From: Symsagittifera roscoffensis
Taxonomy: Eukaryota > Xenacoelomorpha > Acoela > Convolutidae
DNA: 60,000 nucleotides
Assembly: GCF_963678635.1 (NCBI RefSeq)
Contig: NC_087062.1
Coordinates: 26,996,833-27,056,832, forward strand
Direction of reading: 5' to 3'
Below are positions 43,879 through 55,166 of this stretch, one piece after another. The notes under the pieces were generated by a model. That model saw only the letters and a list, made by a program, of their open reading frames with translations. It was not told the origin of the DNA and did no database searches. Numbering within the stretch: the stretch's first letter is position 1; each line of letters starts with the position of its first letter. The translations under genes were made by a program, and so were the position numbers.

Positions 43879-45366
43879 ATGTCTGAACAGTCGAAATGTG
43901 TCAAAATTTTAGGCCTTATCCTCGGTCTTAGTTTCTATGTAGGTGAGGGGCTAAATTATTCTCAGCTTGGCCCGTTTTTCCCGACTGAAGCATCACATCA
44001 TAAAGGCGTTTCAACTACTTTCATAGGAATCATCACCGGCGCATTTGATGTCGCGAACTTCATCGCCGCGTTTGCTTTAGCTTCATTCATTCAGCCGAAA
44101 AACCAGAAATTCTTCTTTTGCACCGGGGCTTTAATTTCGGCTAGTTGCAACGGTCTTTTTGGAATCATGGGTTTTAGTGTGGGAGGAACTCCTTTCATAG
44201 TAGTTTGTACCGCAGTTCGTTTTGTAATGGGAATTGGAGCCTCAATGGTATGGTCTACTGGAGTGCCTCTCCTGGTCCCCATGTTTCCCCAATGGGCGGG
44301 AAGAATAACAAGTCTAATCGAAACTTCGATCGGTCTCGGTCTGATGGTTGGACCATCGGTCGGAAGCGCTTTATACTCATTGGGTGGTTACACAACTCCT
44401 TTTGTGGTCGCTGCTGCCACTCAAATAGTCTTCGCTTTTCTGTGTATTTTGTTCCTTCCGGGAAAACCGCCAAAAAACCATAAAGCCGACTTGTCTCAAA
44501 TGCCGACTGTGGGATCCGAACACGTAGCCGAAGAAATGGACCCTCCGGGATTTAGTTTTGTTTACTTCTCAACCCGGCTAACTACTATTTGTGCTTGCTT
44601 ACCTATTGTTTTTCACGCATCTTACATGGGTTTTTTAGACGTTGCCCTGGGTCCTTACTTGCATGATGTTTACGGAGTAACTGGTGAAACTTCCGGATAT
44701 TATTTCCTTGCGTTTTCTGGAGTCTACGCTTTGTCAGCACCCCTTCTCGGATTTTTAGTTGACAAAGGTCACGCGGGAAGGATGTATTTAATCAGCTGTT
44801 TAACAGCCGCTGTCGCTTTCTCTTTTTTGTGGTTACAATCACAGGTTCCAGAGATCGAATCCCGTTGGTGTCTTATTTTATGCCTTATGTTAATTGGTGT
44901 ATCAAATGCTTCGAGCTTTACTTCAGTCTATTTGATTTTTGAAACAGTTGCCTACAAAATTGGGTTCAAAGTTGAGAGCAAAGTTAAATTGATGACTGCC
45001 GCTTTACTTAATGCATCTTTTGCCAGTGGAAGAATGATTGGGCCCATTTTGATTGGAGGATTTTTTATGGACCATTTCGGCTATTATACAAGTTTCCTGT
45101 TAGTTAGCTCATTACTTTTATTTTGCACTTTACCCTGTTTTTACGTCTTATCATCGCGACATATGTTGCATCGGATTTATTATCCGGAAGAGGGTGGTGA
45201 AAAAGAACATGCCAATTTGGCAGTCAAATACGAATCTTTTGTTGAGAGTGTTTCATTAAGCGGGAAACAGTCAATTGAAGGAACTCAAAATACATCGCAT
45301 CTTTCTTACTCGGCTAATTTTGTGCACCAATCAGTTAGATGTAACCCAATTTTGTCAATCAAATGA
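43879..45366 (+). CDS. MFS transporter, SLC18B1-like
   Basis: 495 codons from ATG at 43879 (MSEQSKCVK), with A at -3; an extension by four codons would need TTG. It is intact and uninterrupted. The first membrane segment (LILGLSFYVGEGLNYSQLGPFFP, of which YSQLGPFFP is characteristic) and PFFPTEA with GVS...FIGIITG resemble SLC18B1-type proteins of the major facilitator superfamily. About 12 hydrophobic segments are visible. Segment 5 has the antiporter-type motif GLMVGPSVGSALYSLGG, and the loop after segment 8 has GFLVDKGHAGR, a degenerate motif A. The last ~65 residues are polar and cytoplasmic. SLC18B1 relatives carry polyamines or monoamines into vesicles; the substrate here is inferred only. 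No intron interrupts it, which may indicate a retrocopy or the lineage's gene structure. Confidence 0.9.
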   Translation: MSEQSKCVKILGLILGLSFYVGEGLNYSQLGPFFPTEASHHKGVSTTFIGIITGAFDVANFIAAFALASFIQPKNQKFFFCTGALISASCNGLFGIMGFSVGGTPFIVVCTAVRFVMGIGASMVWSTGVPLLVPMFPQWAGRITSLIETSIGLGLMVGPSVGSALYSLGGYTTPFVVAAATQIVFAFLCILFLPGKPPKNHKADLSQMPTVGSEHVAEEMDPPGFSFVYFSTRLTTICACLPIVFHASYMGFLDVALGPYLHDVYGVTGETSGYYFLAFSGVYALSAPLLGFLVDKGHAGRMYLISCLTAAVAFSFLWLQSQVPEIESRWCLILCLMLIGVSNASSFTSVYLIFETVAYKIGFKVESKVKLMTAALLNASFASGRMIGPILIGGFFMDHFGYYTSFLLVSSLLLFCTLPCFYVLSSRHMLHRIYYPEEGGEKEHANLAVKYESFVESVSLSGKQSIEGTQNTSHLSYSANFVHQSVRCNPILSIK

Positions 45367-45887
45367 AGTTCCACAATCGAGTTGAATTAATTATTGGAAT
45401 TACCGTCGCTCTTATTTGATGGCATAAACCGTATGGTAGATGATATACGTCTCAATTTTCACTTTCAATTGTGCTCATTTACAAAGTTTTTATTGAGACA
45501 CGGGATAGGATGACATTAGAAAAAATTCATCTGCATAAACAAGACAGCTCGTATCACAGCTAGTATGTTGTCTTGCATTTTTTATTGTTTCGGAAGTTTT
45601 TGGCACAAAAATTGGTTTGGTTTCAATTATTTAAGATATATGTTTGACACTTTGACACATGCTAGAAAAAATTGTTTGAAAGGAGCTTGTTTTGAAGGCG
45701 AGAAAAAAAACATTGCACCGGATGCTCATGACCAGTTATGTTCTCTTTTATTTTTGTCCTGCTTTCTGGTATAAGCTCACAAAAGTGTTTCATGAAAAAA
45801 TCGTCTAAACAGACACAACTCGTTCAATTTTGTGTGTCGTTTCTTTCCGCAGCATAACCCGGGTCAGATTGTTCACTTCAATTTTTG

Positions 45888-45961
45888 ACCGTGCTCGACC
45901 GAAACAAACTTGTGCGACCGTGCTCGACCGAAGTAATATTTGTTTTGACCATGCTTGACCA
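45888..45961. repeat. GACCGTGCTCGAC repeat, three copies
   Basis: GACCGTGCTCGACC at 45888 and 45917, and the variant GACCATGCTTGACC at 45948 (spacing 29-31). The same core recurs 0.5 kb away at 46448-46575. Confidence 0.75.
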
Positions 45962-46138
45962 AATTTGGTTATGTTTTGACTGTGAAACAACATGAGTTAT
46001 CCAAATTTAAACATTATAATTAATGCTTTTCGGGTAAGTTCTCATGATGCTTTGTTATCAGAATGAAATGATTAGAGTTATTTGCTATTTAACTGCCATG
46101 TAGAGATGAACTTTTTGACCTTTTTTGTTTTCCATTTT

Positions 46139-46339
46139 CATTACGAGGCCAAACTGTGCACTGGATAGGAGCACAATTTTGTGTGTGCATGTTCCTGGAT
46201 TCCGAGACAAGTCTGTAAACATGTTTAAGTTTTGTCGGAACGATCAAAGAAAATGAAAGAACAAAAAAAGAACAAAGGGAGCGTCCTTGTCGCGGAATCC
46301 GCTTACAATGCACAAAATGCACAGTTTGGCCTCGTAATG
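46139..46339. repeat. Inverted repeat with 22-bp perfect outer arms
   Basis: The 22 bases at 46139-46160 (starting CATTACGAGGCC) are exactly inverted at 46318-46339. Inside, GGATTCCGAGACAAG pairs with CTTGTCGCGGAATCC with one mismatch. The whole 201-bp unit can fold back on itself; it may be a miniature foldback element. Confidence 0.85.
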
Positions 46340-46447
46340 TTTGCAACTACTGGTTTGCAGTTTGTGTTGAAAATGTTTAAAAAAACATGTTGTTATTTGG
46401 GAGAAAATTTTTTTGACTCCGAGTTACAGCGGTTCAATCGGTATTAC

Positions 46448-46575
46448 TCGACCGTGCTCGAGGTAGTTTTCGACCGTGCTTGGCTTAGCTCGAGGTATTT
46501 TTCGACAGTGCTCGAGGTATCTTTATACCCTGCTCGATGTATCTTTCAACCGTACTCGAAGTATGTTTTGTCAGA
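46448..46575. repeat. TCGACCGTGCTCGAGGTA repeat, about five degenerate copies
   Basis: The copies start near 46448, 46469, 46502, 46528 and 46548 with the core CGACCGTGCTCGAGGTA and increasing divergence (CTCGATGTATC, CTCGAAGTATG). It shares its core with the 45.9-kb array. Function unknown. Confidence 0.7.
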
Positions 46576-47231
46576 GTTTGAGGTTTGTTTCGAATTTGTG
46601 CTCAACCAGAACCCCTGTCTCGATTGTTTGTTTTTAGTCAAGCACTGACTTGTACTCCTCTTTGAATGTCGAAACATTTAGTGAACACCTCGACCCGCGA
46701 AAAATTAAATCAAATCGGCATCCCGGAAAACCAGATTGAGCCCATAAAATTTTTCCAAATTTGATCGGATAGTTTCGTTGAAAAAAACTCTTCTAGTTTT
46801 TCAATTTTTTTTTAGTTTAAATCCTAATTACTTAAAAATATAAAAACAAAAAACTGTTTTAAAAAAAGTTTTTTGTTTTAGTTGTTTAAATTTAAAAAAT
46901 CAAAAATCTGTCTAGTGACTGTGCTTTTTGCTGGCATTGTACGACAACACCATTAAAAAAACAGCTTTCTTTTTTTTTCAAAAAAGTCATCAAATAAAAA
47001 AAGCCTGATTTGTTTTCTTTAGTTTAAAAACGATTTTAGAAGATAACTCAAATTTTCAAATTCATCTTTTAATATTTGAGATTTTTTTCGTTTTTTTTAT
47101 CGAAAACTCAAAAAAGCTCACACTCAATCACAAAGACACAAACATGCACTCTGTTTAAGTTTTTCTCAGTTTTAGCCAGAAGAAAAAAAATAAAAAAAAA
47201 GATTTTGTATAAAACAGTAAAATAGTGAAAC

Positions 47232-47431
47232 NNNNNNNNNNNNNNNNNNNNNNNNNNNNNNNNNNNNNNNNNNNNNNNNNNNNNNNNNNNNNNNNNNNNN
47301 NNNNNNNNNNNNNNNNNNNNNNNNNNNNNNNNNNNNNNNNNNNNNNNNNNNNNNNNNNNNNNNNNNNNNNNNNNNNNNNNNNNNNNNNNNNNNNNNNNNN
47401 NNNNNNNNNNNNNNNNNNNNNNNNNNNNNNN
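47232..47431. other. Assembly gap of 200 N
   Basis: Exactly 200 undetermined bases, a conventional placeholder for a gap of unknown size. Any frame read across it is meaningless. Confidence 0.99.
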
Positions 47432-49892
47432 TTTTCTCATTTTTCATTGTTTCTTTGCAAGGAATTTTTTTTTTTGCTTTTTGGGGATGGATACTTCGAT
47501 TTGGAATCTTTCAAAAACACACTCCGGGTTCTTTTTGTTTTATTTTTCCCAAAGTGTTGTTACTTTGAACACACTTGGGGAAAGAAAAAGATTGCACCTA
47601 TCGTTTAAAAGGATTTCTGAGATCGAATTGAGTGTTGCTTCGCAGGTTTTGCAAAAAAAAATATTCATTTATTCGTTTGTATAAAAAACTCTCGAATAAT
47701 TTTAAATATGTAGTACCTTTTATTGAAAGAATTGTTTTTCGTGTATATTGTGTGACAATGGCTTTTATATGCTTATCGGTAGATACATATTTCTTTGAAT
47801 GTTCATTGGAAAGGAAAGTAAATTGTGCGTATAACTCATTGCAACCGTATTTTAGTGCCCATGCTGGAATGTCAGAGGACTCGATGGCTTTTTAGAACTG
47901 AGTTTTTCAAAAAACCTAATTTGCAGTCACCAGTGGTAAAAAGTCTGAATCTCACTTTTTGTATGTAAGTTCACGTCATATTTGAGCAAAGAGGGCTGGG
48001 TTGCCGTAACTTTGTCGTAAAAGCAGCCTAAATTTTAAATTCCGTAGGTAAGCAGATTTGTCGTTTTAAAACTGTTTGTAACTATTCCACCGAAGGAAAA
48101 TTTTAGAGAGAAAAATGGTTTGCTGATTTTTTTAAAAATTTTTAGTATCAATTTAATTTTTCAATTTTTCGCGCTCAGTTTTTTTAGCTCAATAAATGAA
48201 AAGTTGCGATAATATTTGTTCAACCTGGATTTTCACTCTTGGTTTATCATTACGGATGAAGATTCAATTTTGAGGAGCATTTTTATTTAAAACTTAGTAC
48301 ACGGTTTTTGGTGAAAATGATGAACGTCGACTCAGGATCATTTTGCCTCTGAAATTTTTCCCAATTGATTCTAGAAAGGTTTGATTTTTCTTGTTCTTTT
48401 GAGTAATTTTTTTTAATTTAGAATTTGCATTAGATTGGTGTATTTTCAGCAAGAAGCTTTTTATCAGTTATAAAAATTAGGGCTAAATAGTAAATTTTGA
48501 GGATGGCGTGAATACCATTGTTTTGTTTGATTGATCTTCCAAGGATAGATCAGTTATGAAATTAGTCAGTTAGGTTTTTTCGAATGAGTGGGTACTGTTT
48601 TTTAGTAACGTTGAGTTTGTATGGAACAAGATCTGTATCAAGAGACTCTTTCTCGTCTGCATTAAAATTTTTCAAATCCTAATCACCCATTAAGGTTATA
48701 TTGAAATTGAGCATTGCACATAGTCAATTGATTTAGCTAGTTCATCAGGAACTTCAAGTTCATTTGCTTTGCACGGACAATCTGATAAAATCAAGACTTT
48801 TTCCCTCAATTTTTTAAAAAGTTTTTTCCAATCCAGATGCTAACGTATATTTTCTGAAGAGTGTTTCAACCTTTCCCTGGTTTTGGGATGATTATTTTAG
48901 GTATTAGGAGCTTAACCCCACAACCTTTTGATTTTTTGCTGGTTCCCACAGATCTTTTGCATAGAAAAGCACCGTGTTTTGTACTATCAAGAGTCCACAG
49001 TCAGAAGTTGGTCGTTCGACTCATTGAACCAAGTTTCCGACAAACCGAAAGTTTTTGTTTTTGCCAATGGTTTTTAGAAATGTTTTCAGATCTGATTGTT
49101 ACATGCTAAGCTCCTACAGTCTAAATGAAGGACTTTGATGTTTTTTTCTTTTATTTCACCATTTTTATTTTTTTGATGCTGCTATAGTTTGTTGGTGGAC
49201 CCGGATTTGGATGATTATCATCTGATTGAAAATTTGAGATTTGCTTTGATAGAGAAAAAGCGCTATAAAATTAAGTTGTTGTTGGATTCAAATTAATACC
49301 TTAATATTTAAATATAAACTTAATTAAATAATTTTTAGTGATAGAGCGCTTGAGAGGCACTAGTGTATAAATAACAGTGCACTTGAGAGGTACATGAAAA
49401 TATTTATTAGAAAAAATTGTGGCAACCCATGGAAAAAAATACTGTTAGATTTTTTATTCAGCATTTGTTAGGTTGCTAGTTGTTCTGTTTCACATGAAAT
49501 GATTACAGAGATACTAGTTAAAATTAACAACTTTTTCAATTTAATGATATTTAAATGCCAGACTTATATAATAAAATCATCGTAACTATTATCAATACTG
49601 GCCCTGCAAATGAATACATGGTGATTTTTTTGCCCGTTAAAGTTTTGACGATAAGTAGTGGCCCGAGAGTCGTGTGGGTTGCAATGAGTGGAGCTTTTGG
49701 GTTCGACCTCTATAGTTTCCTTCAGTTTTTGATCGTGGCAGATATTTTGCGTATTGGTCTACAATTGCACAAAGACAATTGCGCAAATGGGTACACCATG
49801 ATCATCATTAAGATGAATGTTACCATCATAGAAAGCTCCAGTTACTGATATTTCCAACCATAGCGTTGAGTTTGAGCATTTGAAAACTTGCT
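47432..49892. other. Non-coding stretch
   Basis: T-rich DNA with short frames lacking motifs. Nothing to annotate. Confidence 0.45.
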
Positions 49893-50480
49893 TTACCTTT
49901 TTATGTATCTTTTGAGTAAAAATGTCAAACTTAGAGTTTGCATCTCGTTATTAAAGATTGGAGGTATGTCGCACACTACGATCATTTCAGGAGTAAACTT
50001 ATAGGTAAAATCATCAATCAGCTTCTGGTGCTTCATTGCAAACTCATTCACAACATCATACTTTGACTTCAGGTTGGAATTAGTGCCATCTTGGACCACA
50101 ACACAATTAATTCTCGTTGATGCATACTTATTCAAAAATTTGATTTTCTTTTAGTACTTTTTTTCATAGAAGTGAGTTAAGGTTTCATTCGGCATAATTT
50201 CCGTTTTTATTTGAGCCGTGATGCTGGATCCCGAAAACATATTTTCGGGGTCATCGGGGATTTCGGAAGGTGCAAATTCACATAACTTGTCGTTCGAAGT
50301 CTGTTTATTTGCTTCAACTGTAAGTCCCCGACTCACATTTGATAGACATTCTGTTTTTGTGATTATTTCAATAATTTTCCTGTAATGCCTTTTATGGTCA
50401 GAGAGATCATAATTATTTTTGCAAAGAGCTTGTTTGTTTAGCTTATCGAACTCGTCAAAATTTCCTTTTTGCTGTTGAAT
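49893..50480 (-). pseudogene. Decayed esterase-like (SGNH-type?) coding fragment
   Basis: Minus-strand coding-like stretch in two frames (50151-50336 and 49893-50135) that lie in line with one stop between them. Upstream (to ~50,480) it reads KQALCKNNYDLSDHKRHYRK, possibly a zinc-binding segment. Then come VSRGLTVEANKQTSNDK, MFSGSSITAQIK, INCVVVQDGTNSNLKSKY, and MIVVCDIPPIF. The pattern (RG ... GSS ... VVVQDGTN ... IPP) resembles SGNH/esterase-like modules found in retroelement ORFs and some cellular proteins. I could not identify the parent element. The in-frame stop marks it as dead. Confidence 0.4.
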
Positions 50481-51988
50481 GAATTAAATTGATGAATAAT
50501 TTATTTTAGGCGAACTTGGTTTCAAGTTGAAGTCGATTTGTGCAGCCGAAACTTTTGTACGGGCTAAATTTCTAACTACAATTCGCTTATTTTCAATCAA
50601 AGAATCAGTTAGTATGACGATAAATTTTAATTCCAACTGAAGAATCATTTAAATTGATGAAATTTAAAAAAAAATTTTTTGGGTGTTTTCAATCGAAGAA
50701 TGAGTTAATAAGATAATTTTTAAACTAAGGTAACTTAAGTATTTTCAGGCAATTAGAGAAGGCTAATAATTTTTTTCAGATAAGGTAAGGTTTCTTCATC
50801 TTAACAGCCATAAAATGTTAAAGCTTTTTTCCTATTTTTGCTTAATTAGGTCCTTATAGGGCATATGAGGGGATGCAGTGTTCAAGGAATAATCAAAAAC
50901 TAGGTTTTACAGCATAAATAATTGATTTTTTTCCTTATTGAGGTCATGTTTTTAAGTTGAAAACTGAGCACGCTCAAAATTTAATATGCGGGTTTTTGCC
51001 GAACGGTTTGTGAGTTAATTACGCTGGGGAATAGCCAGCGTAATTAATTCGGAATTTATACCTTTATCAACTTAACACCTAATTGATAAAAATTAAAGAA
51101 AAATATTTAGACCTATCAAGTACTTTGGATTCGATGTAATTCCATACCTAATAATTTTTCTCTTTCTTTTCAACTATTTTTTCTGCTTGTTTGTGGCTTG
51201 TTTTTTGTCTGCATAGTGTAATTGGCACAACACGAACTTCGCATTTTTTGAGTATTTTAAACTGAATGATAAAATCTTTTCAAAGTAATCTAGTTATGTG
51301 CGAGAAATTGTGTTTCAAGATATTTTGCTGATTTTGTCTTGTTTATTTGAACTTTTTTCATTTTAATTTAAAATTTTTTGACTTATGTATCTTCATCTCT
51401 TCTCATCAGAAATAAGCAATATACAGCGCCTTTCCCTCAAAATTTTAATCATGCGATAAGCAAGGGTTTTGCAATCGGTACTAAATTTTTTTGAAAATAA
51501 CTTTTTTTCACACAAATAGGCCCTTCCGTCATGCGACGAAACGTGAACAGGTTAGAAAAACATCAACAAATTTTTATGAATAAATCAAATCAATTAAATG
51601 CATCCAGAGAATTGTCAATTAAATTTTACCGTCCTCGATTATAGCACAGATACAATTGTCTAGGTTGGAAGTATTTTTAGGATTTTTGCACCCACTAAAT
51701 TAAAGGATTGCATTCCTCAGAAGTGCGAGACTTAATTTTGTTTCGTTGATTTTTTTTTGTGTCCGAGTATGATTCGTTCCGTTTTTCGCTTAGTTTTTCT
51801 GCTAATTTCTTGACGGTTTTTGTAGAGCCTGGTGCTGCTCCTCCGGTATACGCAAAAAAGTTTATGGAACAAAGCTGCCGTTTTCTACATCCAGAATTCT
51901 TTTATTGGTGTTTTTACATTTTGAAACTCTCGTGATAGGCGTCAGATATAGTTATAGGGCAGGATTTAGCATGGGGGTTGAAAATTTT
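50481..51988. other. Non-coding stretch
   Basis: AT-rich DNA without a supportable gene; it includes the 13-bp hairpin at 51015-51047. Confidence 0.5.
51015..51047. repeat. Perfect 13-bp hairpin, 7-nt loop
   Basis: TTAATTACGCTGG at 51015-51027, loop GGAATAG, then the exact reverse complement at 51035-51047. It could form a strong stem in RNA or DNA. Confidence 0.85.
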
Positions 51989-52880
51989 TCAGCTTGAAAT
52001 CGAAATTGGTTCGGCTGAATTGGCCTCCCCAGAGTCCATTAGCCTTGATGTCACGTTGAGCGTCATCTTCAGTAGTGGTTGTTTTGTCGTTAAGGCTTTC
52101 GCGTTCCAAAAATGAAGTTTCGGCTCGGTTTCAACATCATGGGATACTTCGTCCAGGAGTGTCGTAAAGGCATCTTGAATTTCATTATGTCTTAGGTGAG
52201 TGTAACCACCTTTGGGACGGTGTAGAGAGTGTGTTAGTGTGAACGGTTTTCCACATGGGCAGGTATGTAGAGTTTTTGGTGGTTCCCATCCATAGCTCAG
52301 ATGTAATTCATCTTTAAACTCTGATTTGTTGAGGGAAAAATTGTATTTTTTAAGGGTAGCACGCTTAGCCAGTTCGATGCTGCTTTCTGTGACGCAAGAT
52401 TTTTTGTCAATTTTTTTTTCGCTGATGAGCAATTTTCCATAACTTTAGCCTTTTTTGAGAGTGTGATGTTCTGTCTCTCAATTTTGATGTTTCTTTTTAT
52501 CAGAGTTTGTTCCGTTTCAGCTATTTCTGGATCACAAATGGCTCGTGATCACTCATAACTTCAGGAAAAGTTCATGTTATTGAGGAGGTCTGAGCCTCCC
52601 ATTCTTAGTGGTAGTACAAAAAAACTACGATCTTCATCGGTTATATGGTTTTTAGGAGTAATAATAGAAAGTCCTACGTTTTTCGTTCATTTTTTTTCAA
52701 AGCTTCCGGAGTTGTTCTGGGTAGAAAGTCTAATTTATTTTGAACTACATTTTTGTAGCAGGAGTATGAATTTTGAGGTGATGTTTTGGCTAATTTGGAA
52801 GTTGTTTCAGTTAGGGTAGCTGTCTTGTCAATTTCGCCTTCCATGTATTTATCGCATGCTGATAGTTTTCCTATAACCAT
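51989..52880 (-). pseudogene. C-terminal part of a non-LTR-type pol (RT-linked protein), decayed
   Basis: Two minus-strand fragments. At 52674-52880: KLAKTSPQNSYSCYKN ... KLDFLPRTTPE. At 51989-52432: LHLSYGWEPPKTLHTCPCGK, then FTLTHSLHRPKGGYTHLRHN and EIQDAFTTLLDEVSHDV. The CxCG...H...KGG...LRHNEIxD pattern is familiar from the C-terminal region of RT-containing proteins of many invertebrate mobile elements; the part after LRHNEI may be a restriction-type endonuclease fold. I cannot name the clade. Stops and shifts separate the pieces, and no RT core is recognisable upstream. Confidence 0.55.
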
Positions 52881-54980
52881 TCCAAGGACTCTAAAATTGT
52901 CTACAATTGAATTACATGTGCCTTCGAATACTTTTATGACGCGTTTTTGACGGTTTTCCTTTACAATGAGTTGACGATTGGAAGACTTCGCATTGTATCC
53001 GAAAGCCTTCCCGTGCGCATCCAGGTTGTCCAGTATTGCGCGGAGACTCTTCTGATCACCTGCAGTGCTTCTTTCAGGATACTATGGACTGTTTTTCCTT
53101 CAATGACTTCGTTCAGGGGAAGTACTCCTTTTGTTTTCTTGTCTCAAAGGCAGCCAATGGCGGTAGATATTTTGCCTGTTCTCATTAGTTTACCGAACTG
53201 CTTAACTTCTTCTGTTTTGGTTATCTTATTCCGAGAGATTACGCGGCAGTAAAACTATGCGGCGGCTCAGAGTTTTTGAATTTGATCTGTTTGTCTCTGA
53301 TTTAGTTTTGGGGAGCGGCGAAAGTGGGAGAATCATTGCTGCTTTCGTTGCGACAGTAAAACTTGGCGTTTCTTCTACCAATGACAACAGCTGCTGGTTT
53401 AGTAATTCTATGAATTGGAAAACGGGCTTGTTCTTGCTTAGAACTATGGAGCGCGGTTTTCAGTTAACGTCAATTTTATGTATGTCGTTAATTTCATTTT
53501 CAAGTTCTTAGCCGATTTCAAGTTTTCAGAGGTCAAAGGGGACTCTAGTGATTGCTTGGGGTGATGGGTTAGATTATGTTGCGTTGGGCCGTACGTTTGT
53601 TTCGGGTGTTGCCGGTGATGTTTCTTCTTGAGTTGTGATGGGGGCTGTGCTTGTTGGTCTGTTGGACCCTTTTGCAAAGTTCTCGAGGGTGCATTGTTGC
53701 AGGAGAACCCATCGAAATGAAATTTTGCACGGTAGCCCACTACATGAGACTTGGATGTATGCTTTGCAATAGACACACCATACGCCACCTTTTCGGAGGT
53801 GACGTTTGCAAATATGGCAGTGCGTTTAATCGGCCTTAATTTCGCAGCGAGTAGGTTGAATGTATGGTGAATATATACAAGTTAGCTGAGCGAGCATTAA
53901 TCTGAAAGTTACATTATCATAGAAAGAAAAATGTTACAATCTTTACAAATATTGTAGCACTAAAATTAACGTTCAGATTGGGGGAAACAATTCGGATTCT
54001 TGAGTGGCAAAGTGTATTTATAAGGCGAAACAAAGAATCATTTAGAGCACCAAGTTTTCTGTTAATGAAGTGATTATTTGCAGAGAGGATGGTACTGGGG
54101 ATGATAAGAACATTTGGGTTAAATTTATAAAGTATCAAATTCATGAAAAATCTCCAAACATTAGCAAAGTCTGAAACCGTAGATGAGTTGTCCAGGGCTG
54201 TCGGCTCCAATTCCATTTCCGGGGGGTCAATTCCAATTCCCAGCGATTCAATTGCAATTCAAATTGTGCATAGAATTCAATTCCAATTCCAATTCCTGAT
54301 ATTTAGAAGTTTATAATTCGGTATTTAATTTTTTTTTCGTAATTGAATTGAAGTTGAATTTTTGGTTTTAAATTTAAATGATGTTGTTGGTTGTTTTTCG
54401 TTATCGTTGGTTATAGCTTATCGTTAACATTTGTTGGTTAGTATTGTGTCTTTGTTATTTGAAGTGCTTGTTCAAGAGCACGGGTGACGACGGCCACAAG
54501 CAAAATGTTATTATTGAGTACAAACCAAGTTGAAAGTCTCTGGTTGCCGCGATACATAAGTATTTTCGTGTTCAATATGTCAATGGGAGACAAACGGAGA
54601 TCAGAAAACGTTTATCATGCAGTTCTCTGATAAAAAGAGTTAAATCTTGCACTCAGCTTGTCTCCGGCCAATCACCAACGAAACGTATTCTTGAAGAAAA
54701 ATGTGACATTCGACCAGAATGGCCAAAATGCAATTTGTGCAGACTTCGAAATTTTAGCAGCAAGCCTTCCGAGTTAGTGATTTTGAAGGATTAACGACGT
54801 TAATCGGATGATTAGTAGAACGGTGAAGGTCAAGATATTCTGCTATTTTGAAATTTTAAATTTTCGAAGTGATGACGTAACATTTCTGAGAAATGCTGAA
54901 ACGGCCATTTTTAACAAAAAAACGAGTGAAAAAACACAACAACAACGTTAGTTGCGCTGACGAGAACGACTTTATCTGTG
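52881..54980. other. Degraded mobile-element DNA and simple repeats
   Basis: A minus-strand frame at 53444-53788 may be another remnant of the element at 52-53 kb, but no motif supports it. CAGGGCTGTCGGCTCC near 54193 resembles a hAT transposon end. It is followed by AATTCC-type simple repeats to ~54,295. No gene recognised. Confidence 0.35.
54210..54296. repeat. AATTCC-rich simple repeat
   Basis: Repeated AATTCCAATTCC and AATTC(A/C) words with interruptions. It directly follows CAGGGCTGTCGG, a hAT-like terminus; hAT elements often have subterminal repeats. Confidence 0.65.
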
Positions 54981-55044
54981 ATTGCGAACAGAACGAAAAT
55001 CGAAGTTAAAGAAAACGACAACGAATTACAGAGAACGTTCCGAG

Positions 55045-55076
55045 TTGCAACTATTGTGCTGCTACAATAGTTGCAA
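55045..55076. repeat. Perfect 13-bp hairpin, 6-nt loop
   Basis: TTGCAACTATTGT at 55045-55057, loop GCTGCT, and the exact reverse complement at 55064-55076. It lies at the start of the CCGGAGGGGT region. Confidence 0.85.
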
Positions 55077-55166
55077 GGCCGTTGCGAACAACGGTGAAGG
55101 GCGAAAACCAGCCTTCCGTGTTATCGTGAAATCGAACTTAAGGAGCTTGATTCAGTGGATTCACAA

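Larger units (their letters stand above)
45367..47231. other. Non-coding, repeat-containing stretch
   Basis: 3' flank of the transporter followed by short repeats: GACCGTGCTCGAC arrays (45888-45961 and 46448-46575) and a foldback at 46139-46339. Its low-complexity T/A runs near 46.8-47.2 kb border the assembly gap. I found no gene. Confidence 0.5.

Noticed and set aside
44091-44483. Frames overlapping the transporter on both strands
   Set aside because: Shadows of the intact transporter frame.
47108-47684. Open frames spanning the N run
   Set aside because: They consist mostly of undetermined residues; frame and length across the gap are meaningless.
54193-54980. A complete hAT element starting at CAGGGCTGTCGG
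   Set aside because: I could not find the opposite end, a target duplication or any transposase, so only a possible terminus is noted.
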